Below, one piece after another: positions 31,030 through 40,540 of a DNA stretch of 64,000 nucleotides. How positions within the stretch are numbered: the first letter of the stretch is position 1; the number at the start of each line of letters is the position of its first letter. The notes beneath the pieces were generated by a model. That model saw nothing but the letters and a program-made list of their open reading frames with translations, was not told the DNA's origin and searched no databases. Origin of the DNA: Nothopassalora personata. Its lineage: Eukaryota > Ascomycota > Dothideomycetes > Mycosphaerellales > Mycosphaerellaceae. Location of the stretch: the NCBI GenBank assembly GCA_033816765.1, contig CM066291.1, positions 2,604,001 through 2,668,000 on the forward strand, given 5' to 3'. The translations under genes were made by a program, and so were the position numbers.

Positions 31030-34000
31030 TGTAGGTTCTTCTCTAGTTCCTAGGTATTTTCTAATTCGTCGTATCCTTTCTATTTAATAAGGTATCGCTA
31101 ACCTCTTTTATCTAGGATTCTTTCGACTTCGAATTTGTTTCCTACTTCCGGTTTAAAATGGAAGCTCTCTTAGTAAGGTGTTTCGGTGTCTATAGGTTCT
31201 AGTTTAGAGATATAGAAGACTAGGTGGATTTTTGCAATAGGTAGTAGTCGTAGGCGGTAGTTAACTAGTCTAATGACTTTCTTAACTAAAAATAGTCCGA
31301 CCTTAACGTAATCTAGTTTCTTAGTCTATCTTCTCGTTCTTAAGTTTTTTATAAGGAAATAGACCTTATCCCCCTCTTTAAGTAGAGGTTCTATTTTCCT
31401 TGTGTTTTATCGTTGTTAAGATAGTTTTTATTATGCATCTTCGATCGCCCTACGTGTTTTTTTATACACTTCCTTAAGAGTATCCGTCGTTACGATTACT
31501 CTCTCGGCCTATAGGTAGGATTTAGGTGTTCTAAATAGGTTAGGATCTTTACTAAAGTTTGCGTAGAATAGCGTCGTTAAAGTTGTCTCTAATTTGTAGT
31601 TGTTTAGTATAATCTATACTATAGGTAGTAGTGAAACCTAATTGTCTTGCGTATAGTTAATGTAGTGCCGTAGATATTGTTCTAAGGTTTAATTTATTCT
31701 TTCTATCTATCTATTAGTCTCCGGGTAGTATGCCGTAGATAACTTATGCTTAATTCCAATCGTTCCTATAAGCGTCTTCTAGTAGTTAGAAGTAAATAGT
31801 TTATCCCTATCTATTATAAACGCTTAAGGGAATCCGTAGTATCGGATTAATCTATCTAGTATAAGGTATCCGAGCTATTCTACGGTATATGTTTCTAATG
31901 CAGCGATAAAGTGTGTGTACTTTATAAGTCTATTAACTATAACTAGTATTATGTCGTAAGGTTGTTTAGTGACTTAATCCTTAGATTATAGGAGTTTTAT
32001 AATAAAGTCTATTATAACTTTGTCTTATAGTTTTGTTAGTAGTGTCCTAAACTGTAGTTAACTATATTTTGCGTGCCTAGTAGCCTTATTTTATTAGTAG
32101 TGTATACATCGTTTAATATAGTGTAGCACCTTCTACCTTATTTATAGAAATGAGAAGCTACGTTATATAAGGTCTACTGTCTTTATCGTTCTAGGATGTC
32201 CGTATAGAGGATCGTCGTAATATTGTCGTATACATTCTTCTTCTCGGTCCTTTAGTACCTAATATTTTCCTTACGATATAGGGAATTGTTCCTCCGTGTC
32301 GCGTAGTATCCTTACGATACTGTTAAATTCCTTTATGTTAGTACTAAGACTTCCGCCGGGGTTTATCTTAAGTATTTTGTGTTATACTAGTTCTTTTCCT
32401 TCTATATAGTCGCTTCTTCGGCTTAGCGTATCTACGCGGCCGTTCTCTATTCCTAGAGTGTATTTAATCTCGAACTTGTATTACCTAAGTAGCTCCGACT
32501 AGCGGGCTTGCCTTCGTGTTAGTTCCTTCGTCGTCGTGAAGTACGTAAGATTCTTATAGTCTAATAGAATCGTTAACTTCGGTAGGCCCTCGACGTATAC
32601 TCTCTAATGCTATATAGCTACAATAATAGCTAGAAGCTCTTTATTATAGATGTCATAGTTCTATTCCGCTATAGTTATTTTCCGGGAGTAATAGGCTACT
32701 AGGTGTCTTTTCCTATTATACGTCTATATAAGACATACGCCTATTACTATATCGGACGCGTCGGTCTCGATGTAGACTTCCTTACTACTATCGAATAGTC
32801 GAAGCGTAGGGGCTAAAGCGTATTGTTCTTTAATTCTATTAAACGCTTTACTTTGTTCCTTTCCCTATTTCTAGCTAACGTCCTTTCTCGTAAGTATCGT
32901 TATTAGTACTACTGTCTTTAAATAGTCCTTAATGAATTTCCGGTTATAATTAGCTAGTCTAAGAAATGATTGTACGTCCTTAACTGTTCTTAGTTCTAGC
33001 TATTCTCTAATCAATTGTGTCTTCGTAGGCTCGATCGCGATCCCCGTAGTACTAATAATAAAGCCTAAGAACTTAACTTCTTTCTTATAGAATTCGCATT
33101 TTTCTAGTGCCGTTTTAAATCCTACTCGTATAAGCCGTTTAAATACGTCCTAGACTCGTTTCGTATGCTCCTAAAGGGATCCTTTCGTATAGACTAGTAT
33201 GTCGTCTATATATATAATAACATATACGTCGAGTAGGTCTCTAAGTGTTTCGTTAACAAGGTCCTAGTAGGATGCGGGTGCGTTAGTTAATCCTATAGGC
33301 ATAACTAAGAATTCGTAGAGTCCGTATCGTGTTCTAAAAGCGGTTTTCTATTCTTCTCCTTCTACTATTCGTATAGCGTAGAAGGCATCGCGTAGATTAA
33401 TCTTCGTATACTAGTCCGATCCGCTTAATCTATCTTATACTTCTTTGATGTTTAGTAGTAGGTATCGGTTCTTAATAGTAATCTCGTTTAACTTTCGGTA
33501 GTCTTGTACGAGTCGTAGTTTCCCGTTTAGTTTTAGAACGAACATACATAGAGTTCCTACGCTTAAGGTAGATCGTCGTATCTATCCTTTAGCTAGCTTC
33601 TCCTTTAGCTATTCTCGTAGGGTATAGAGCTCTTTTTAGACATTTAATATAGGAGTCCCTGTAGAGGCTCTTTTCCTAGCTAAATGTTTATCTTATAATC
33701 CTATAGTACGTGTTTAGGTAAGGCGTCCTTACCTTCCTCTTCTCGGAATAATCGTAACTATTTACAATATTCCTAAGGGATGTCTAGCTCCGATTTTCTA
33801 GTTATCTTCAATAGTGCGTTACTTCTATCCTTTCCGGTAATCTCGTAACCTAACTACCCTAAGGCGGTGTCTATTCTAGTCGAAGGTAGTTTGTCTATTC
33901 TTCTAGTCGGTGTAAGCTATATCCTATTTAGCTATCTTACCTTATCTACTAGTAACCGCTATCGCTACGTAGGTTTAATAGCGATAACGTAATCGTATTG

Positions 34001-36540
34001 TTTAAATCTAAGTACTCCTTTTCTCTAGTCGATTACTAGGTTATGCTTTCTTAACTAAGGCATCCTAAGTATAATGTTATAACTAGCTATGTTAGTAATA
34101 TCTAAGGTAATTTCCTCGTAGTACTATTAGATTGTAAGTAGTAGCGGTATCGTCTTACGCTCTATACTAGGTAAGGATAATCCGTCTACCGCGATTAATT
34201 TATAACCCTCTTTCTTTCTACGGGTAGGTAGCCCGTGTCGTTTAATAAATAATTCGGAGGCAAAATTCCCGCTCGCTCCGGAATCTATTATAGTATATGT
34301 CCGATATCTATTAACGATAATCTTCGTTCGAAACACTATTATTATTAGTGATGCTTAAGCATTTATTACTTCGTATAACTCTCTTAGGTTGCTCCTACCT
34401 AGAGAGTTAATCCTTTTCCCTATTTGTATATAGAACGTCGTACTTTGTATCTCGAGGCCTCCGCTTAAACCTAGCACGAGCCTTTCTATGTCTACACCTA
34501 TAATTGGTAACGTTCCTAGATCTTCTACGTTTCTAAGTAGAGTACGCGTGCGTATTACACTATATTACGTAATTCGTTTAATACGAATGTTCCTAACGGT
34601 ATAAGGTATCCGGTACCTATTATCTAGCTTCCTATCGGTAGTCGTTCTATAATAGCGGTTACTAGGTTTTCGGTTGTCTCTATAAGTAGATATCCCTAAG
34701 CTATGTGCCTTAGGGCGTCGAGTGTCTTATCAAACTTAGTAGGGTGTAGCATCCGTCGTCCGTTTATCTTAGGTAGGAATTCTTCGTACCTTCTTTATAG
34801 ATATACGATTAAATTGTATAGTTTCTTCGGTATATCTACCGTAAAGGTAAGTTGTTTATTATCGTTGTTAGTGTCGCTCTCTTCTCCTTCGGAGGAATCT
34901 TCTTCGCTTAATTCTTCCGGATCCTAGTCTTCTATAATAATATCTAGCCCGGTGGTTTCTTAACGTTCTTTCTATAGTTCTAGTAACTACGATTTGTTCT
35001 ATCCTAGGCCCTAGTTTTCTTTGTCTTTATTATTAAAGTAGGATTCGTCGATGTCTACTTCTTTAAGCTTAGCGTTTTACCTATGTTACGCTCCTAGGAT
35101 TCCTCCCGGTTACTAAGGCTAATACCCTACGCCTAATTTTACGGCGTAGTAAACTTAACACGAGTCTTAGTAATAGAATCGCTAATAAAGGCTTCTATAA
35201 CTATTTCGAGATTTAGTTTCGATCTCGTAGTCGACTCTTTGTACTATTATACTAAATTCTCGTTTCTCTTATTACTAGGTTTCGCTTGTAATTGTCTACT
35301 ACTAATCCTATAGTTCGTCGTATAGGCTCTCGGTATCTAAATCCAATTCTCCTTTTAGGACGATATTGTCTTCGATGTCCTTAAATGCTTAGTTAAGGTA
35401 GTTCTTTTATTATTAGAGTTCCTCGAGTATCGATTAGTATGTTTTAGTAAACTGTTATAGCTAGTTCTATAGTCCAAATAGCTACCTATAGTATCCTCCT
35501 CGTCCTTATAAGGGGTCTAGGAGAGGCGTCGTGCTTCTATTACTAGCTCTCTCCTCTACTCTCTAAGTATAGTCGGTATCTCCTCGAGATCTAACGCTAC
35601 TCTTAGATTTACTAGTTTAGGGTTGCATTATATTAAACTGTTCGCGGCGCACTATATTCTTACCGCGGTAGTCCCTTACTATATAGCTAGGTTTACCGTA
35701 TCTATAGTAGGTTTGTGTTTTCTTCGAACTCTAGGATCCTCTATTCCCGTTTCTATTCCTAATCTTACGACCTTTCTCGGTAACGTCGAGCTCTATTAGC
35801 TATAGTCTATAGTATAGTTTATCCCTAGGCTTATTATTATAATTGTTGTTAAAGCCTCTATTACGGTTGTTATAGCCTAGCGTGTATCTAGCCTTTCCGG
35901 ACACCTTAGAGTCGCATCATCGTTCTATAGCTCTCTTGTAGAGCTTATCGTTAAGATCAATCGTAACTTTAACTAAAGATTCTAGGTTATCGATCCTTCG
36001 ACCGTCCCTTATTAATTTATCCTTAACGTACTCCTTTAGTCCTCTTCGGTATATAACTTAAAGTGCTTCGTCGTCCTAATTAGTAAGCTAGGCATACTCC
36101 TAGAATTTAGTAGCGTAGTCGGTAGTAGATGTCTTCTAGGTTAGGTGTTAGATAACGCGTACTATAGTAGCGGTCTTATTCGAGATACTAAAGACGCTCT
36201 TTATCGCATTTTTAAGGTGACCGTAAGACGTAAAGATTCCGTTCGCATTATCGTTACCGTTACTGTCTAGGTAGGTCCTAAGGAAGGGTCTAACCTAATG
36301 CTATACTCGTCCTCTTAAGAAGGTAGTAGTAAAGACGGGCTTAAGGTTCTTAGCTATAGAGTTAAATAAGAAGTATATATCTATCTAAGTAACCTAAGTG
36401 TATAACTTGTCTCGATAGCTATAGTAGAACTCTAGCTTACTAACCCTAAGGGTATCGTTACCTATATAAGTAGCTAAGGCATTAATAGCATCGTTCGCGG
36501 TCTAAGGTCGTTAGGCTCTGCTTACTTTACTAGGGGCGGG
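31030..36540 (-). pseudogene. Gypsy-2 gag-pol with chromodomain, RIP-inactivated
   Basis: Same order as Gypsy-1 on the minus strand: gag (about 36500-35600), protease, reverse transcriptase, RNase H, integrase, chromodomain (about 31080-31150). The protease survives as an open 69-codon frame (34127-34336) with the catalytic DSGASGNFAS. Reverse transcriptase keeps YIDDILVY near 33200. It diverges clearly from Gypsy-1, so the two are separate families of one lineage and not copies of each other. Confidence 0.9.
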
Positions 36541-36589
36541 TGTTCCCCGGTTACTCTATCGATCTCCTATCGTAGAGGGCGTTTAAAGC

Positions 36590-37016
36590 TGTTAGGTTTA
36601 GTATAACCTAATAATATTATAAGTTAAGAAGATAAGCTTAATCGGGTTTATTCTCGGGCCTATAGGAAGTTAAGGGAGAGTAATAAAGTAGTAGCTATCT
36701 TGTCTTATAAAGACTAAGTAGTAGTAACTTAGAGGTTAGGTTATAGTGTATTCTAAATAGTAATATTAAACAGTAAGTTAAACGCCTCGAAACTATACGG
36801 GGTCCTTAGCGTTCCTAAATATAAAGAAGACTCGTAGTCGTATTTCGTCTAATTACTTAATTACTAGTAAGCGAGTAATCTCGAATTACCGAGTTACTAG
36901 TAAGCGAGTAATCTCGAATTACCGAGTTACTAGTAAGCGAGTAATCTCGTGCAGCGCACGTAATCTCATCGGCTAATAGCTATGTATGCCGTCGTAGCTT
37001 AACCCGAACCGTAACA
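36590..37016 (-). repeat. Gypsy-2 5' LTR (family B)
   Basis: 427 bp. Contains the 33-bp minisatellite with units at 36861, 36894 and 36927. Flanked on the right by the ATAGA duplication. Confidence 0.95.
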
Positions 37017-38628
37017 ATAGACTAGTATACTATACTTAGGTCTAGTCTTTACCGACTAAATTTAAACTTAATACTAGTAAAGTACGGACCTTTAGGGTAC
37101 TCGAGAAGCTTATTAAAAGTAATAAGAGCTCGTAGTCGTAACTTCTTTATAAATAAAGGGTAGAGGTTAATAAGAGAATTTATATACTTTTTAGTAAGGA
37201 AGTGTCGGTAAAACGATAAGATAAGAAGGGTAGCTATAGGATATTAGTAGTATAACTAGTAGGAATACCGGTATACGTACTATTTATAAGGATTCTATCT
37301 TTAGCCTTCCTTACTATATTGCTTACTACCTCCTATAGGTAAGCTAGTGTTCGGGCTAGATATAGTAGTAGATAGGTATAAACACCCCGAGAAGCAAAAA
37401 TTGCGAAGCGGTTCTCTAGGCGTATAAGGTCGTTAGGGATTATAATATTAAACTAGACATTATACTTAACGTTAATTAGTTAACCCTTATGCCTATTAGC
37501 GTAGAGAACGCCTAGGTTATTAGTACATATACCGGTAGATATACTAATTAATAGCTTACTATAATTATGTATCCTTAAAGCTTAATTCTTATATATTGTA
37601 TAGTACTATATACCGTGCCGTAGACCTTGAAATTTAAGCCGTTCTTATAGTAGCTAAGGTAGGAGGTCAACGTCGATCCCTTATTCGCGTAGAAAAGACT
37701 TAAAAAAGTAGTTCTTATAGTTAATACTATCCCCTTCCTATAATAGTAGTTTATTAGCATAATAGATAAATCCTAAACGCTACCTATCGAGATCCTATAC
37801 TAATTAATTAACCGGTCGGTATACCGGTATATATACTAGTACGTACCTTAGCTAACTACTTAAAGACTAGCCTATAGGTTAGTCCCTACCTATAATAGCT
37901 ATCCTTACTATAAGCAATGCCTTTATTATACCGCTCTATAATAGCTACGATCGTAGCCTTTACGCAGTAGATTAACTTATTTAGCTCTAATAGGTTAAGG
38001 AAAAGCCTTATCCTTGTTTAATACTTCTAGTAATTATTACTTATATTTTAATATAACTAGCTAGCCTCTTTAACTAGGAAGAATTAACATCGCTTTATAC
38101 CGGTATAGGTAGATCTCTAGCGTATATAAGGGACGTTACGGAGGAAAGGGGATTTAGTCTACTTTAGATAGCCCTTTACCCGCGTAGAAGAGTACTATAA
38201 CTACGAGATGTTAGTAGAGTACCGGTATCTCTACCGGTCTATAGACTAGTAATACTATCGGTAGATTCTTTAGTTTACTATCTTCTAGTAGTTCTCCGTT
38301 AAGGTTAATATAATACGCGAAGCTATCTAGCGCTATATAGGGGTATTTAGGAAGGCAAAAGACGTGTCGTAACTATCGTATAGTTAACCTACGAGATGTA
38401 AGCTAAGTTAGATGCTCTAGCTATAATACTTTTAGGCTACTAGTATCGCAACCGGTATATATACTAGTAGCTTACTCGATCCTCGTCTCTTCGATCTTCT
38501 TATATAAGACCCTCTATAATTTACTATCGATACTACTAAAGATCTCTTCGTTTGTAACCTACGTACGAATACAATTGTAGTCCTCTATAATAATAGTACG
38601 TTATAGTAAGAATAAAGGGGAATAGGTT

Positions 38629-38758
38629 ACTCGGTACACCCTAAAATCTATAGTGCACCCTTAGCGCGGGGCTACTATTTTTGCATCCGTTACTCCTTAG
38701 TATGCATTAGTGTTATGGTACAGCCGAAAATTAGTAGGGTGCACCTACCTATATACTC
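38629..38758 (-). repeat. MULE right terminal inverted repeat
   Basis: Read on the minus strand from 38758, the end shows GTGCACCCTA at 38735-38744 and GGCTGTACC at 38717-38725, in register with the left end. Two more copies of the ACCCTA motif (CGGTACACCCTAAAA and AGTGCACCCTTAGCGCGG) lie at about 38632-38680. The motif CTCGGT(G/A)CACCCTA also occurs in the left end. Confidence 0.6.
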
Positions 38759-38767
38759 CCGGAGGTA

Positions 38768-40344
38768 AAAGGAACCATTGCTAGGTTACGCCATTTCACC
38801 CGAGCTTTAACAGAGGACGATGTTAAGCTAGGCTTCTCGCCGGGGCTAGCGTTGCTTCTTATGATAAGACATGCTCTCGAGATCTCTTCTATCTAGTCTT
38901 CTGTAAAGAACTCACGTAGCGGCATGGAATTATTCAGCATAAGCCTAGCTTAGATGCAGCTCTCAAAATCGAGATATCTAGACAAGTCTTTATTACAAAG
39001 GTAGTGTCTAGCTTCAAAATGTCCATTTTGCCTACTACTTATTCTTAAGCGAACATGTTGGCATTGATATCTTTGGAATGTCTAGACGTGTGCGGCTGTT
39101 CACCGGCAGACCAGGATTCACCGTGGCGCGCGCACGGGCCGCGCACAAGCAAAAAAATTCCAAAACATACAACACGAGGGATTCCCATGTAGTCACCTAC
39201 CATAGTACTAGTCTCGCGGTCAAGTGCTTGTATATGGGGGAGCGGACGGGACCCCTAACTTCTACTTGCCTATGGTCATATGTGCTTCTGAAACTAAATT
39301 ATGCAAATATATCGGCTCATCCCAAGCCTTCCCATTCCCTCCGGATCTGAATCGCAGACCTGCTTCAGATAGACTCGCACCAGGCAGTGACACTGATATT
39401 CTGCGGCGAGGTTTGCATGGAGTCTGGTAGTTCAGCAAGCAGTGCAAGCATTGAGGGGTGTTGATGCGGCAAATGGAACGTGAGAGTGCGTTGTTGCCCG
39501 CCAGTTGTTACGTGGGATCGTCAGAAGCTACCAAGACTACCAGGAAATCAAATATGCTCGTAATGACGTGATAGAGACTACACAGCTTGTTAAAGCGGTG
39601 CAGCCTTATCGGTCGTATTCATTCAGCTGATGTTTAGCTTCTTGTCCACCGGTGCGTATTAGTAGGCCAGGCTCTTCGGCAGACAAGGCATGGCTCTGGT
39701 TGAAAGTGTAAAAGCACGGTAATCCCGCTCATTCAGTCGACACTAACGACTCGTGCAATGGTTCAACAGGCGCTCCGGTCAATGCTTTGGTCTGCGTCAA
39801 CTTGCGGGACGAGCAGCTTTCCAACCCATACGTTGGCGACTCTCTGGGCACGTGTCCCGAGTCCAATGAGTTGAATGAATCTAATGGTAGTGAGGATGAG
39901 GGTTTCAGGGAGGGGGAGTTGAAATATAAGGTTGGAGTGTTCTTAGGCGAAGGTGATCAGACGAACGTCAAGAATCACTGCGTCTTCATGATTGACGAGT
40001 GATTGCGGTAGTAATGTCCCGAGGTCGGGAGTGTGGTCATACTGAGGGTGAAGTCAATCGTCTCTGGATATTTTCGAATTCGAACGAGACGTTGGTCACG
40101 GAATGCTGCAGCTGAGATGCCATCCAGCACCGGAAAGACTCTCGTCCTGGTGAGATACATAGAAAATAGCACTTGTAGTCGATTGAGTACCTGTCAGTCA
40201 GAGCTGTTTCTTCTCGCATAACATTGTCTCGAACTTGGTGGCCATTTCTGGTGCATCGTTGACCACCCCTATGCCAAGAAAGCTTTATCAAAGACATCCG
40301 GGCGAAGAAGAAGCACTTGGCTGTGTACTTTCATTTGACCGGGT
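38768..40344. other. Unique sequence between islands, no confident gene
   Basis: Non-RIPped from about 39060 onward. A 90-codon frame (39078-39350 +) and a 71-codon acidic frame (39787-40002 +) are present without recognisable domains, and they overlap minus-strand frames. It ends with CCTCT (40345-40349), the target site of Copia-2. Confidence 0.4.
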
Positions 40345-40349
40345 CCTCT

Positions 40350-40525
40350 TGTTGTGAATCAGGTGACCAAGGTCCATGTTAGTTAGGACTTGGCACACAC
40401 ACACTATATCACACTGTTTTCTGTAGCCAGATAGTCTTACACCTTGTGGCAATTCATAAGGGTTACTAATCCACCCTATCGTTTCAATCTAGAAGCTTAT
40501 ACTCGTCAAATACCCATTTACAATA
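40350..40525 (+). repeat. Copia-2 5' LTR (family D)
   Basis: 176 bp, TGTTGTGAATCAGG to ATTTACAATA. Contains the simple run ACACACACAC. Partner of 47851-48026. Confidence 0.95.
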
Positions 40526-40540
40526 GGTTATAAGCCCGGG
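40526..40540 (+). promoter_or_regulatory. Copia-2 primer-binding site (half-tRNA iMet type)
   Basis: GGTTATAAGCCCGGG directly after the 5' LTR, the same 15 bases as in Copia-1. It fits the anticodon arm of initiator tRNA-Met with one RIP-type change. Confidence 0.7.

Larger units (their letters stand above)
25802..37016 (-). mobile_element. Gypsy-2: complete chromovirus, RIPped, with nested Copia-1
   Basis: 427-bp LTRs at both ends with the 5-bp duplication ATAGA (25797-25801 and 37017-37021). The span includes Copia-1 (26554-30734); without it and its duplication the element is about 7.0 kb. Coding sense is minus: the purine-rich tract (minus GGAAGGGGGATAG) adjoins the left LTR at 26229-26241, and CTTTAAACGCCC (minus) lies next to the right LTR at 36577-36589. 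It inserted into an intron of the MULE transposase gene, between two dodecamer units. Confidence 0.95.
24329..38475 (-). repeat. Eleven dodecamer-rich introns of the MULE transposase gene
   Basis: Minus-strand introns at 38421-38475 (55 bp), 38201-38255 (55), 37795-37846 (52), 37512-37559 (48), 37234-37280 (47), 25761-37035 (55 once Gypsy-2 and one duplication are removed), 25528-25587 (60), 25298-25344 (47), 25035-25079 (45), 24670-24716 (47) and 24329-24380 (52). Donors are GTATAT, GTACGT, GTAAGC or close variants; branch sites include GCTACTAAC, AGCTAAC and CTACTAAT; acceptors are TATAG, TCTAG or GGTAG. Units of ACCGGT(N6) or ACTAGT(N6) repeat at 12-bp steps inside. Further short arrays without a clear splice assignment occur near 24088-24111, 24613-24633 and 38098. 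Confidence 0.72.
24000..38480 (-). pseudogene. MULE transposase gene, intron-rich, RIPped, split by Gypsy-2
   Basis: Minus-strand gene running from about 38480 to about 24000, interrupted by Gypsy-2 at 25802-37021. The exon at 25588-25760 reads, with former Gln restored, IQKIYDNLEYSS followed by GIFKVDILYKRI, which matches the first catalytic Asp region of fungal MULE transposases. The next exon (25345-25527) contains RRAFIGSKTIETYKVIFKQF and TIDIGPRQL, the second Asp region. The following exon (25080-25297) starts GFGMYLDSKDPN, the conserved continuation. One junction (around 25344/25297) needs a one-base shift, so small indels are present in addition to RIP stops. At least eleven introns carry dodecamer arrays. 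The outer limits are approximate. Confidence 0.75.
12170..38758. mobile_element. Mutator-like element (MULE), host of nested insertions
   Basis: The outermost transposon of the island. A 9-bp target duplication, CCGGAGGTA, lies at 12161-12169 and 38759-38767. From each duplication it is exactly 24 bp to the end of a shared GTG(T/C)ACCCTA block, and a second shared block, GGCTG(C/T)ACC, follows at the same distance inside, so the ends are gapless inverted repeats of about 42 bp with decay. The minus strand encodes a MULE-type DDE transposase. Subtracting five nested insertions with their duplications (253, 7355, 252, 775 and 11220 bp) leaves an ancestral element of about 6.7 kb. The element is heavily RIPped. 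It carries two convergent intron-rich genes. A 9-bp duplication is the usual size for Mutator elements. Confidence 0.75.

Noticed and set aside
12427..38475. CRISPR-like array of regularly spaced palindromes
   Set aside because: The 6-bp ACCGGT palindrome recurs every 12 bp in short runs, not as long repeats with unique spacers, and this is a eukaryote.
12170..38758. An alternative genetic code or stop-codon readthrough in the island
   Set aside because: TAG and TAA fall at former Gln and Trp codons through CpA-to-TpA change; clean copies of the same LTR show the same substitutions in non-coding DNA, so RIP explains it.
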